NCBI GenBank assembly: GCA_963691655.1
Contig: OY829326.1
Location: forward strand, 56,661,776-56,725,775
DNA length: 64,000 bases
Source of the DNA: Toxonevra muliebris
Lineage: Eukaryota; Arthropoda; Insecta; Diptera; Pallopteridae
Direction of reading: 5' to 3'
This document shows, piece by piece, positions 10,822 to 23,198 of this stretch; within the stretch, counting starts at the first letter, position 1, and each line of letters begins with the position of its first letter. The notes under the pieces are model-generated. The model made no database searches. It had not been told where the DNA came from and worked only from the letters and a program-made list of their open reading frames with translations. A program made the position numbers and the translations under genes.

Positions 10822-11645
10822 TCATAATAGCTTTCTGTGTGCTGATTCGCTCTCTGCAGCTGATCCAACCAGAGAGCCGCTTTTCTTCCTTTTACCGTAT
10901 TTATTCATAATGAATTGATTAGCAAGCCTCAACCGAAACCCGAGAAGGCCTAGTTGGTCTCTAGCAATTCTCTTACATTTAACAGCTTTTTTATACTCCT
11001 TCCATGCCCAGACAATAGCGACTTTAACTCCATGAGAAATCAAGCGTAATGCCCACTTTCTGAGGAGAATATGTATTCGAAAAAGGCTCAAAGGTAATCA
11101 AATAGATCGATGGCCCCGTTGGTGTGGTTATTCCTTTTAATATTTTTAGTCTCGGAATTTCCACGTTTTCCTCTCTTTCTTATTCCACCGTTATTCTTTC
11201 CCTTGCCCACAACTTTCTTTTTTCTTCTACTCCTTCAGAGTAGTTCTTTAAAAGAGAATTTACTTTCTCCAAGTCGGACTTCACGTTATAGAGACATTTC
11301 TGACCTCTGAGACCGGCTATTTTTGATGGAGCTTAAGAGGAATCGGCTACTAATCTCAATATCGTCAAAAAAGCACGGGTCCAGGCTTCTTGGGTTGAAC
11401 TTGTTGAAGGTCTTTGAGCGTAGAGATCCTCATTTGGCTGACGCTCCTCAGTTCCCCTGTCTCCTTGCATCCCTTCAGCCTCGTCGTATTGAGGCTCCTC
11501 TCTCTCATCATCAAGATTGCGCACGTTGCCAGCCTTTCTCTGTCCTGTACCACAGGTTCGCCTTTTAAATTATCATATACGTCTCTCTCTTGAAAATCTG
11601 GAAATTCTTGAAGAACTTCTTCTAAAAATTCCTCATCACAATGCT
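10822..11645 (-). pseudogene. piggyBac-like transposase remnant (ends only)
   Basis: Read on -, the stretch at about 11645-11340 gives an acidic N-terminus (CDEEFLEEVLQEFPDF, then after a frameshift EREEPQYDEAEG), like the disordered acidic leader of piggyBac transposases. At 11091-10822 the frame RKWALRLISHGVKVAIVWAW ... LGFRLRLANQFI followed by KYGKRKKS resembles the end of the piggyBac DDE domain (K-W...D.A..NAW...L.FR.E.A) and its linker. The catalytic core between them is absent; the ~240 bases separating the pieces are low-complexity. No Cys-rich finger, TIR or TTAA flank could be identified. Family assignment rests on weak motifs, so a different DDE family is possible. Confidence 0.45.
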
Positions 11646-11649
11646 TTGA

Positions 11650-11915
11650 CGACCTCGATAGTCTAGTGGGAAGTGCACTAGACTTTCATCTGGGAGGTAT
11701 GGGTTCGATTCCCGTCTTCGTCTGGTGGTTAATTTTCATGGTGTACAAATACACACCTTGATTGGTAATAGGAAACCACCAAGCCGATAAAAAGTTGCCA
11801 CACCCCGGTCGGAATCGGCGTTAAACTGTGGATCCAACTTTGTGGTATCATAATAGGCCGTTCAGGCCTACGTGTGTCTCGACAGCTACTCCAACCTAAC
11901 CAACCTATGCTTGTC
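11650..11915 (+). mobile_element. tRNA-derived SINE (variant B)
   Basis: The head (11650-11725) is tRNA-Glu-like: an A-box-like ATAGTCTAGTGGGAAGTG, a TTC in the anticodon position and a perfect B box GGTTCGATTCC with a pairing T arm. Acceptor and anticodon stems are poor, so it is not a working tRNA gene. The body holds TCGGAATCGGCGTTAAACTG and a tail GGTATCATAATAGGCCGTTC..., both of which recur near 40.5 kb and (tail) 30.7 kb. It ends in an AACC-rich stretch. Confidence 0.8.
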
Positions 11916-14900
11916 AAGGTCAAAATAGTCTCAAACTGAAAGAATGTAAAATAATGTTATAATTTCATCCAGCCTGCTTGGATTGCATAGGACTTAATTT
12001 TTAGAGCGTCCACAGTAGCATATTTTTTTGTTTACTGGGACTCAAAATAAATTTTCTGTTTTATGTAGGTATTGCTTATACAAATAAAAAATATTTGTTA
12101 ATTACTCTACCATCAAATAATCAGAAATAACACAAAAAATAGACTTACCCACAATTTCCATCATTCCCAGTCGTCAATTAACAAAAATACATCATTATCT
12201 CACCTTTTGTCACAAATAAGACGGAAAACAGGTAATTTATAGTAATAAAATATTTACTGATCACATAGTATTGATGCCAGTTCACAGAAAAATTATTAAA
12301 ATAATTTTTAAATATTCAGTAAATTATTGGGTTGCATACAACCCATACGGGCTGAAGAAGTTAATATGAATAACACAAAATATACATGCTTGACACCTTG
12401 ACCCTCTGGCTACAATCCACCAATACTTCACATATAAAATAATAATACAGCATACTTTCGGGATGCAATTCACCACATTTCACCTAGCTGTACGAAAGTT
12501 AATTTTGATAGCCATCACACTGACACACAAAATAATAAAAATACGGTATATTTTTAGGATCATATTAATAACGTATGATCAATGAAATCCGAACAAACTA
12601 AGGATAAGGCGTGCAAAATAACGTCTAAGTATTTATTTGTTATTTTCCAAATACTTTCAAGGTTCTCATAAAAAAATTGAGTTGTGAAAATATCACTAAA
12701 TACAACGCTACATCGGAAATTGCTTTGTAAATTTTTCACAGAAATTCAACATTGAAGAAAAACTGAGTTTTCCACCATTTTCAAGAAATAAGTTTTAAAA
12801 AAAACTTGTTTATACATTGCAACTAAAGTGCTAGAAATAAAAAAATGATACGAAAAAAAAAAAAGATTTTGGGAAGAAATGTGTGTTTAATGACTCCAAA
12901 GTTCAAACTCTTTTGACATTAGAAACATCAGGTCGAAATCCAATTTGGAATTATTGGATATTCAACAAAAATTAAAAAATTATTTCCAAAAGCTACTGAA
13001 AAATAATTAAAAATCTTTGCAAAATTTATATTGCACCCAATTCTCGGCATATTTGTGTGATGGATGACAAGTTATACTTTGACATTGAAGGCAGCAGAAT
13101 TAATATAAAGAAAAACATTTAAAGCAATTAATATTGACCAAAAAATTTGTATTTTCTTAAAAAACCATTGGAGATGTTCCCATAGGCAATAGAAGTTGCC
13201 TTGCTAAATTTCAGATTGATAACTTCACACATTTTGGAGATTTGGAAAGGGTATTTAAATACCCAACCGGCTTTTCGGGGTTCTTACAAAACATTAGAAG
13301 TCTACCTAATTTGCAAGAGATAATTTCTAGCTGCATTCTTCCTTAATTTAATTAAGAAAACGTGAGCCCGATATTTGCTACCAGTCTCGAGATATTCAAT
13401 TTCTTGCCAACACTCCTTTTGGGTATTTAAATACCTATCCGGAATTAATGAGTTAATTGAAAAATTAAAAACATCGAAACAACTGAAGTTCAAAAGTCTA
13501 TAAAGGATATGCCAAAAAATTAGGAAACCTCAACGGGATTCAAACTTTTTTGTTAATTTTAAGTAATTATTAATATTTACTCTACGCCAAATCCAGACCG
13601 ACAGCACCAACCCAATAAAACTTGAAAACGACCTTACCTCATCATTTGATATCAAACAAGGTTGCAGACAAAGTGGTTCCCTATTGGGCGACTGGATTTT
13701 GAAGGAGATCCAAGCGACTTGCCTTCTGTCAAAAAACCAATTGACAAACGACAATTACACATTCGAAAAAAAAACAATGTCAGCCATATGATCAAGAAAA
13801 AAATAACTCTTGCCAACGAGCTCATTAGAAAATTGGGAAGCAGAGCCCTCTTTTGACGGACGAAAACTAAATTTTATAATTTCCTCATCTTTCTAACGTC
13901 CAAATATATGACGCTGAGATGTAGACGATAACGAGAAAAAAACAAAAATGAGTTCCTTCTGCACTCGTCACATGATGTGGTATAATACTTTACGCATTCT
14001 TTCGTTTTTATGTTTCAAAAAAAGCAACCATGGGTTTTTTAAATTTTTCATTCTTCTTTTCAATGCACATTCTTCGCTTCGCCTAATGTTGATATTATTT
14101 TACAATTTCAATTAGGAAGGAATAAAATATAAACTAAAATAAACTATGCAATAAAATAACATAATTAATAAAAACAATTTTTGATATGTTCCACTATTCC
14201 ATTGATATGTTAATATATTCCATAACCATTTTTGATATGGAAATTATGCATTGCATACTTTTAAGCTTAAAGTAAAACATATAATAAAATACACATTTAT
14301 TAACTCATACTTACCATGAAACCTCAAACGACACCGACGTGATCTATGGACCAATATGATTGGATACCGATGTACTTATGAGCTTTTTGGGCATTGAGCG
14401 CAGTTATAAAGGTGTGATACTCGAGACACGATGATGCAACGCTCAGAAAATGACTTCTTAACCTCTGTTGGAAAGACCAGACACAGGTCCCCGACTTCAT
14501 TTGGCCTCATTTGAGGCGGCTACGACCGGTCATCGCTTGTAGTGTCAATTATTTTAAATACTTTTATTTTAATTTTAATACAATTTTGTTCTTGTTACTT
14601 TTTTGTTTGATGAAACACTGAAACCAAAAATAAGCAACCACTTAAATTTTATACCGCATATATAATTACGTACAAATATATATGTATGTATGCATATAAA
14701 TGAAAATATACTTGTGATTATATGGATATTTTATGCGTAGCTTTTGTTTCATTATATTAATACCAACAAAAACAAATATACACACTCACACACATCTGCA
14801 CTTATTTGAGGGCGCGAGGGCGAACTATTATGATATGAGTACAATATGATGCCAACGCATGCATACATACACACATATGAACAATAATTCCAATGTCACA

Positions 14901-16560
14901 CAAACATGTATTGGTTGATTACTGTTGTTGTTGTTGTTATTATTGTTGCTGGCTGGTTGGTGGTATTGTACGAATTACACACCAGCAACAGCTGTCGTAA
15001 CTACATCAACAATAACAACAATAGCCATATCATTAAGTAAAACAAAGTAAACCATATATGTATGTGTGTATATAGTTATATATGTAAATCTACATAATGA
15101 CAGACATTTCATTTCATTTGTAATGATAGTATGTTGCAGCTACTCTTGCATGTAATTTTATTAACAGATTATTTGTGTACGGGTTGATATTTTTGAATAA
15201 TTTGTAATAACTGCATAAAGTTTTTCGTTTGGATTTTATAGGAAATATGAAAATAAAAACAAATAAAATGAGTACAAGTAACAAATGCAAATATTATACA
15301 AAAAGTTGAAGCTTTAATTAATAAAATTTAGCATAAATTCAAATTCACATAATATAATATATGGCATAGTTTTAGGCTTTTCAAATAAAATCAATTCAAA
15401 TAATCATGCAGTTTACTCGCAACTCTAATTTACGTAAATTATATTATATTCAGTAATTTATTTATGCGGAATTTTATTTAAAACTGTATCTAAAAATATA
15501 TGAAGTTTTTATATACGAGAAATTTCGGCGAACCATGAACGAGTATCTGAATAATTTCATTTTAATTTTTTTTTTTAATTTAATTTTAATAAACACAATT
15601 AAATGTAAAATATTTTAAGCAAATTTATCAAATTTATTATAAATTTCAACCAAAACATGTGTGCAATTTTTTCAAGCGTTAGAAATTATTTTAATTTTTG
15701 AACAGCATAATATTTTTGCTTTAAGCTGCATAAACAGATGAGATTGTATTCTTTTTGGCTTGAATACTGTAAGGACTTAGTTGACGATGGGCAGCCAAAA
15801 AATCGAAGAAATGATTCCTTCATGTTATCAGATTCCACTTCATACTCGTTGCTATTTAAGCGTTGATTAATCTACAACAACAATGATCAAACCTTCATCT
15901 ACTTTCGATGTCTTGAGTGTTATCTTAATAGGCTTCAACATTATTTTTTTTTTTAACTTATTCGTTAACCTAAAAACCCGCTAGTGCAAAATCTCTAGAG
16001 CGAAGTTTCTTTTAATTTTTTTGCAAGCCAGTGGCCAAAACATTTGATGGGTTAAGTAGGAGTATACTTTTAGGCTGAAAAGAAAAATATCTAAATACTT
16101 GAATATAATGTTTCTGATTTTCAAATAAACATTTTTTATGGCGAATTTGGACATTTTTAGTGGAGCGCAATCTACTGAGGTTCGAAAAATCAATTTAACC
16201 ATTTCTACAGAGTAATATTACGACTTTTTCGTTGACTTCACATTTATATTTGCCGGCAGAGAGGGCTGGAGAGCCAATAAAGTGGTTAATGATTGTGAAT
16301 CCCTATCATCACCATCGTGAAGCACAGTTACTGATTTTTTAGAAAACATCGTCTGACGAAACTTGGTATATGGAGGTTTCTGAGGTCGCTAATAACAAAT
16401 TAATTCAGTATTAGTTATAATAAAGGTTTATTAAAAAAAAAATTAAGAACCAATAAGAGTAAATAGCAAATAAATTCAAGAACATAGAATCAATAATTGA
16501 ACGAAAAAACTCAAGTTCATCATATTTAAAGCGATGATTATTCATAGTAGTCTATTTATA
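11916..16560. other. Long AT-rich stretch, no gene seen
   Basis: Contains two copies of the palindrome GGTATTTAAATACC (13250 and 13421), a (TTG)n/(TTA) run near 14920-14945 with CAACAATAACAACAATAG nearby, and ATG/TATG runs. The region at 14320-14540 has more even base composition (ACGACACCGACGTG..., GGCCTCATTTGAGGCGGC) but no frame or family I recognise. Confidence 0.55.
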
Positions 16561-16582
16561 AAATCTTGGTACCCTACCACAA

Positions 16583-16965
16583 ATGGTTTCTGAGATATCT
16601 CATAAAAATATTAAGGTTATTTGGAAGGTACTACGGCCCTTTTCTAAAACTACCCAGATTTTTCCTGTATCATGTTATTGCCAGCTAACCTTGTTATATC
16701 AAATTTCAGTAATGTACTATGAATGGTTGCGGAGATATACCCAAAAAAATATGGGAAGTGCCACCCCCACTCAGATTTCAAAGTCCGCAATAACCTTGGT
16801 ATTGACAAATAATACTTTCATACCAAATCTTAGTACCGTACCACAAATGATTACTGAGATATTCTCAGATCAATATTCAGATTATATGAGAGGTACCACG
16901 CCCTCTTCTCTAATCCCATCCCCGGGGGGGGGGATTTTCATTCGAAGCAAATATTCATAAATAAT
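16583..16965 (-). repeat. Dispersed repeat related to the 58-kb tandem block
   Basis: An open frame here is not a gene. Its peptide YEWLRRYTQK matches KWLRRYTGK read from the opposite strand at 58.7 kb, and both correspond to the DNA GGTTGCGGAGATATACC. The unit includes GGGAAGTGCCACCCCC-type text like the GTGGGCG..GGCACCTCCC text at 58.3-58.7 kb. It ends at 16925-16965 in a G run followed by TTTTCATTC and AAATATTCAT, which is shared with 61540-61576. Confidence 0.6.
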
Positions 16966-18604
16966 TTTTATCAAACTGATTTTTAAATTCAATAAATTAA
17001 ATCGATTATACATTTGATGGACCCTATCAGACTAAGGACAAAAGTAGATAAATATCTTAAAGCTTTGGAAAAATTTTCAAATTTTTTTAATCTTAACCTC
17101 AAAAAATGGCCATAAATAACAAAAAAATTCACAGAATGATCAAATTAAATTATTTTAAATAAAAATTATTCAATGTGAATTGTAATGCATTTTTTTATCG
17201 CTAAAAAATAATATCGTTAACTCATTGACTTCCCACTGCTGATGATGTACCCAACCTCAAAAAAATTACCAAAAATAGTAGAGGCTCATTTTCTTCAAAT
17301 GATCATCATTGGGAATTCGGACCATTAACAATGATAAGGAAACCGGATGAGGTTAGTTTATATTCCCTAAATTCGTGAAGTCACAGCATTGAAAGAGATC
17401 TTTCTAGTCGTGGTGCTCTGAGCAATAATGGGTTACAAAATTAATTATACTTTAAGATTGCCTCCTAAAACTGCATGGGTTTTGCTAATAAGATGGAGTT
17501 TTTGCGAAAGAATTTTTCACGTTGAACACGAATCTGAGGTCAAAAATTTCCCATCACGTCACGTTTTATGAAAAAAATGGGGTTCAAACAAGTCTAATTT
17601 TACAAGGATCCGATAATTTTTTCTATTTTTCATTAATTTTTAAACTGATTCAAGACGGAACTTTAAATCAAAAACAGTTACTGACCTAGAAAAACTATGA
17701 ATGCAGGAGTGCTCAGTATCACCTTCTCTTTTTGTATCCAAAGTCAAACCTCATGTCAAAGAAAACAAATCGGATTCGATCGCATAGTGTAACTAAGACT
17801 TCAAATTTATTTTTTATTTTATTTTGACTTTTTTTCCATCCATTGGCAATTAAGCTCCACATTTCGGGGGGGGGGTGGAGAGGGCAGAACTCCCAAAACC
17901 CCCCCCCCCCCCCTTAATACGGCCTTGCCTTGGATAACACCTACCTGAGACACTTCAATCACAACTCGAAATTAATGATGTGAAGCAGATGGCGAACGTG
18001 TCTTATTCTGATCTGTGTTAACTTTAATGAGAACTGATTGTACTTCTGTGATATTTTACAGTGGTGCTACCTCGAAAAAACTAAGACGTATTACATACAA
18101 ATTTCGTGAATTCTTTTTTTTTGACTTTTGGCTAGCTTTTCTTTCGGAAAATCTGCCATATTGGGAACAGGAGCTCGAGTCTATTCAGAAACACTCAAAA
18201 AGTAGGAATCTTTTATATTGCCTTATCCATGCTTCCACACTTCCAAGTAGATATCTTTGCATTTGAAAAAACTGCCAAAGCAATACTGAATTGTAATCTC
18301 AATTTAATCAAGTACAAGTAGTCAAATAAAATGCGGTATTCAAAACATCGCAAAGTGTTAAACGCACTACGACCCCACATGATGACACTATTTATGCCGG
18401 ATTACCTGGTATAGCGGTATAGAGGGAAAATATACAGCAGACAAACTATCTATGATCCAAAAATGGTAACTGGATTTCTCTGCGCACTGCGAGCAAGCTA
18501 TTTCGCCAATTTGACAGACATCTTATTTGGCATGAAGTTATGGAACTATGGACTAAGAGAGCTTCAGCCAAATGGGCTTGGGTTTTAACTACACCTAAAA
18601 TTTA
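16966..18604. other. AT-rich DNA with a poly-G/poly-C pair
   Basis: No gene recognised. At 17866-17918 a G10 run and a C15-16 run lie ~30 bases apart, able to form a G/C hairpin. GGCCTTGCCTTGG beside them resembles the CCAAGGCCGTAGCC beside the G run at 61.5 kb. Confidence 0.55.
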
Positions 18605-18890
18605 GGTTCAATCCTACTTTTGAAGAGCAGCATAATAGATTTTGATATGGTCTTGATCTGATTTTATGGCTAGGTTTTCAGACACTTTTTTTTCCGATTG
18701 ATGATTTGAACTTTAATCTGATTTTTGGTCTGAATTGTGATTTAATTTTTGTTCTATATTTATTTCGAATTTTAGGTTGAATTTCGGGTTACATTTTAAT
18801 CTAATTTTAGTCTGAATTTGGATTTAGTTTTAGTTTTAATCTGAGTTTTGATCTGGTTAGCAGTCTTGACTGTGGTCTGGTCAATTCTTC
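18605..18890 (-). repeat. Degenerate GTCTGAATTTT minisatellite (short block)
   Basis: Irregular repetition of words such as TTTGGTCTGAAT, TAGTCTGAATTT and AATCTGAGTTTTGATCTG. The reverse complement (CAGACCAAAATTCAGA-type words) makes up the larger block at 48500-49570, so the two blocks are one family in opposite orientation. Confidence 0.7.
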
Positions 18891-19684
18891 CCTGGACTAT
18901 TAAAAAAATCTTTTATTTGTTCTGCGGTGCTTTTTGTTACTTTATATATATCCTATAAAACTTCCACTAAACCATTGATCCGCCACAATCCATCTCGCAT
19001 TGCATCACATGTAACTGAATGCAAACCTAGTTTTTAATATTTTGCCCCGACACTCACCCTCTTCTTCCCTCTATCTATAAATTTTTCATACATGGCCATG
19101 AAAAATTAAAAAAAAAATGTTAAAAGTCGAAAAAATTAAAACCCTTGCCCATTTCGTATTTCCATTACTTTTATTTCTTCTAATTTCATTACATCTAATC
19201 TCTATATTTCTAAATTTTCTATTAGTATATTCCTTAAGATATTTAAATGTGAAAATATTTTCACAGCACTTGAAAAACGAAAACCATATTTAATGTCAAA
19301 TATGTTTTAAAAACTTCACACAAAGTCTTTGCATTAAGTACAATTATTGTTGTCTACTACTTATCAAATTTTACTCATTCCCAACACCGCATCTCAGTAA
19401 AAGTAATCAACAAAAATATTTAAATAATTACACACACAAGTGCAAAATGCGATATGTGTAGCATGACATGGCAAGGTAAGGCACAAATAAAATAGAAGCT
19501 ACACCGAGCACAACGAAATGTAAAAATATCAAAATTATTTTCATAAGCAAGAAAATTTTTAATTTAAATGAAATTTTAATAATCAAAGTTACACACCGAA
19601 AAAAGTATACATATAGGTAAATATATAAGTATGTGGGTTCACCAATACACTTAAAAGCATTCAAAACCCAGACAGGTACACACA
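18891..19684. other. AT-rich spacer
   Basis: No gene or element identified. Short open frames on - contain mostly hydrophobic residues encoded by T-rich DNA. Confidence 0.55.
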
Positions 19685-19692
19685 CATACAGC

Positions 19693-20600
19693 TGCCCAGC
19701 GGTTTTTTAGACAAGTGCTTCAAAACCAAGCGCTTTAAAAGTGTTTGCAAGTGCACCATTTCAACCGGAAATTGCAAAGCAACCATGCGAACAACAAATG
19801 TAGTTATACATCGAGTACTAAAAACGAGTATCGTTCAGCGAGATGCTAAGAACGATTGACTGAGCGAGAAACGAAGCGAGTTAGTTTTCACGCAACAGCG
19901 AAGTAAAGTGGTTGTGGAATTTCACGAAAAGTGTGTGTGTTTTATTTTATTTATTTTTTGCAATTGTTTTATAAAAAATAAATAGAAATGTAATATATAT
20001 ATATATAATTGAAATTTCGCACACATTTCTGAAAAGTTACAGTGCAATAAAATAAAAAATAAGGGTACCTCCCATACAAAATTTTCGATTTTTGGCCTTT
20101 TTTGGCATTATGTATGGAAAAAATGTTTATTTTCCATCGTAATGACTTCAAACTTGCTGAGATTGCAAAGTTAAGTCAATGAACACAACTAGGGGGTACA
20201 AAATATCGACCAAAAATTTGACCCACTCTAATATATATGTATATAAATATATTTTTTTGGGTTAAAACAAAAAAGAAAAGTAAAAGAAAATAATGAAATA
20301 AAACGACGCAGCAATGAAAAATTAAAGATGCATGAATCGATACTCGATATTTTTTTCTTTCTCCTCTCTTTCTCAACTAAAGTAAGCACGAAGCACCCAA
20401 TGAACGAGCGTAAGTGCCTATCTAACGCATTTTTTCTTGCGCTTGTTTATCGCTAAAAGTAATGCACTTAACAAGTGCTTGTCTCCTAGGTCATGCAATG
20501 TTAAAATTTTTATGGAACACTTGTGCTTGTAATGCACTTAAGTGCTTGCAATTAATCACTTGTTTAGCGCTATTGTAGTGCTTCCATTTACCGCTGGGTG
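19693..20600. mobile_element. hAT-like non-autonomous element (MITE), 908 bp
   Basis: Ends share CCCAGCGGT as inverted repeats (left at 19695, right ending at 20598). The element is flanked by CATACAGC (19685-19692) and CTTACAGC (20601-20608), an 8-bp target duplication with one mismatch, as expected for hAT. Both subterminal zones are dense in the word AAGTGCTT(G)/CAAGCACTT in both orientations, a usual arrangement of hAT transposase sites. No transposase frame is present; the centre is AT-rich. Confidence 0.78.
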
Positions 20601-20608
20601 CTTACAGC

Positions 20609-22019
20609 AAACACACACATGCATACATGCAAGCATGTATACAATTTGATGAGACACTCATAGATGTTAAAAAGAAACAGACATAAATCTGAATATATGC
20701 TCAAACACTTACTATCTCTTTCTAATTTAATTACATGCACATAAATCTTATTTGTTGAATACCTTTTATTTTACTCAATACAGACACACACACACACACA
20801 CATATACATACAAAAACTTGCATCCGTGCACACTCATGATTTGCTTATATCACAGTTTTTCTTGTTTTTGTTGTATATTTTGTGTGCAACTTGTATGAAA
20901 AATTTTATTTAATTATAAAATTTTAGACATTTTATGCATACATGCACACAAACATATACAAACATACATACATACATACATACATGTGTTGGAATATATT
21001 TAGTTATGTGCCGCAGGTAATTCGTTTTGTTTTCTTGTTTTATTTCTTTTTTTTCATCTTTTTGCCTTTTCGTATTTATATGTTTGTGGGTATTTTTATA
21101 TGTATGTGTGTGTGTTTGTGTATAAAAGAATTTCATAATTTTTCAAGAAAAAAAAAATTAAATTTATAAAAAATTTGATGAATTTGCTATAAATGTTATG
21201 CAAGAATTCAAACAAAAATATCAAAATGTCGAAAGGTTATTGAATAGTAAACACAGATCAAGAATAAGGAGAAATCAAGTGTGGGCCGCACAGTGGTTCA
21301 ACTGAGGAAAAAAATCATTTTTTTGACGCGTCGATATTAGTAATTTTTTTCTTAATTTCTATTCATAAATATTTCATTAGCAGATTAAAAAAAAAATTGG
21401 AGAGATGAATTAATTAAATAATTGTTGGTAAGCTGTCGAAGTTGATGAATGCTAAACACAAACTGCTAGCATGCATTTTGAAGCGTTTTTTTGGAAGCTT
21501 TTGTTGTTTAACTATAGTTATAAAGTTAAAAATATTTTTTTTATATGGGTGTATTGTATATGAAGAATGTATTTCACAAATAAAAAAAACGAGAAAAACT
21601 TTTTTTTTCAGAAAACTATCTGTAACGGATTTTAGAGCAATTTCGGTTTTACTGTTGTATGGGAAGTGGGCGTGGCAGTTGGCCGATCACGCCCATTTTC
21701 TTAATTTTTCTTTTCCATGACTTAAGAGTGACTCATGCCAAAAATCGTTATGCTGAGATGATTCCTTTGTACTTTGTATGGAGTCAAACCACTGTGGGCC
21801 GTAGGCTTAACCAAAAACAGCTGTGTTTGAAAATCAGTTAATTCGTACATTTAACAGAGTTTGTTTATGCTTTTCTACACTAGCCAAGGAATATTTTTCA
21901 GTTCGCTGCAAGGATGAAGGGTAAACTGTGCGTATGAGTAATATTTAAGGCTCAGACTGCATAATTTACCAGTTGGTATGGAATAAATAGATTTAATTAA
22001 TATTAAACATTCATTCAGT
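20609..22019. other. Microsatellite-rich DNA and a dispersed-repeat scrap
   Basis: Holds (CA)n at 20783-20802, (CATA)n at about 20960-20985 and a TATG/TGTG run near 21095-21120. At 21650-21720, GGGAAGTGGGCGTGGCAGTT followed by CACGCCCATTTTC is the type of dispersed-repeat text seen at 58 kb. No coding region is supported. Confidence 0.55.
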
Positions 22020-22020
22020 G

Positions 22021-22235
22021 ACGCCGTAACCCAGAAGTTAGTATGTTGGACTGTTATGCAGAGGTGCCAGGGTTATAATTTTCCTACACAGTACACATCA
22101 CATCTGTCAGATGCTAATGGCAAACCTCCATATGTAAAAATTGCCTCTGAAAAGCTTTTCACTTCGCCAATCGGATAAAACTGTAAATAAAGGCTTAGGC
22201 CCTCCATGGGCTAGTGTGCCATAATGATAGTAGCA
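22021..22235 (+). mobile_element. tRNA-derived SINE (variant A), decayed
   Basis: A decayed tRNA-like head (GTAACCCAGAAGTTAGTATG ... GCCAGGGTTATAATTTTCC) is followed by the SINE core ATGGCAAACCTCC, AAAAATTGCC, GAAAAGCTTTTCACTTCGCC and AAAACTG. The distal GGCTTAGGCCCTCCATGGGC comes last. The same core words occur in the same order at 40.7 kb and 47.8 kb. Confidence 0.78.
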
Positions 22236-22624
22236 GTGCATTTTCCACACCGACTGAATACTTTAGCTTTGAACGATCGCTAGCGTCGATGTGAAAGCAC
22301 GATAACTGTTGTCGCATACATGTAAAGTTAAAAGATGAGAGAAAATATGTGCGTATGGGCTGGATAGCACTGCTCTAGAGGAATATGCTACAGAAGTCCA
22401 GAAACTGGGCTTGATGATGGACTCCTCAAGGATTTGAGTGAAACCATACCCCGAAAAACTCAAAATTATTGCTCAGCAAAAGTTCTCACCATAGAAAAAA
22501 AAAAAAATTTTTTTTTTGTGTTCAAGAGGTTCCAATTTATCCACTCAAACATTTTTTGTTCTTCGTACTTTTCGGATGTAAACTAGTGATACAAGCGCTG
22601 TAGATATGACACAAATGAGTATTA

Positions 22625-22930
22625 CTTGATGGTGATAAGAAGTTATCTGTTTAGCAGGATACTACTTTATGCCACGGTCGTGGGTCTTAGGCTACCACTT
22701 TACCATCCTTATCCTTATTAAGTTAAGTACCAGATTGCAGAGGGTGTCCCACAGGGTTCCGTACTTAAACGATTGCTGTGAAATCTTCTATACGATGGAG
22801 TCCTTAGTTTAACAGTATAAAGAAAAGTAAGCATTGAGGGATGTGCGAACGATATAGTGAATGCAATTGTAGCTAAACACTTCCCAAACAAGCGGAGGGC
22901 AGAAAATTGTAGAGATTGAGGATGATCATA
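22625..22930 (+). pseudogene. R1-like reverse transcriptase scrap
   Basis: Translating + gives a decayed RT block: a RSYL..R.L.Y-type segment, then EGVPQGSVL, LLYDGVL after a stop, and GCANDIVNAIVAK in place of GYADDI.L.V..K. The catalytic YADD has decayed to CAND. Several stops and at least one frameshift interrupt it. It covers only RT blocks 4 and 5 and is related to the LINEs at 2.1-4.3 kb and 56.3-57.4 kb. Confidence 0.75.
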
Positions 22931-23198
22931 ACGGCACAACTAGGCCAAAGTGTGATAATCGGCGTTAAGCTGAATTATTGCCATTCATTTCGTGAAGAGT
23001 CTGCGAAAAAATCGCATACATGCATATATCCATTCTGACATGAATAATGGTAAATATTGGTTGAACGACACAAAATCTAAAACTATTATTAACAAAGGTT
23101 ATAAAATTTTTAGTAATTTATTAGTTTTTTAAAAACTTTTTTTTTAGGTACAACTTTTTTGGTAAATTAGGTACAATATGAAATTTGGATATTTCATC

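Noticed and set aside
11650..11725. tRNA-Glu (TTC) gene
   Set aside because: Good B box and T arm, but the acceptor stem pairs for only five bases and the anticodon stem has mismatches; the sequence continues into SINE body text found elsewhere in the window.
12000..16500. CRISPR-like or phage-like arrays
   Set aside because: No regular direct repeats with unique spacers; the DNA is clearly eukaryotic, so such systems are not expected.
16583..16960. 125-codon frame as a gene
   Set aside because: Its best peptide word recurs on the opposite strand of a non-coding repeat block at 58.7 kb and the frame ends in a G run.
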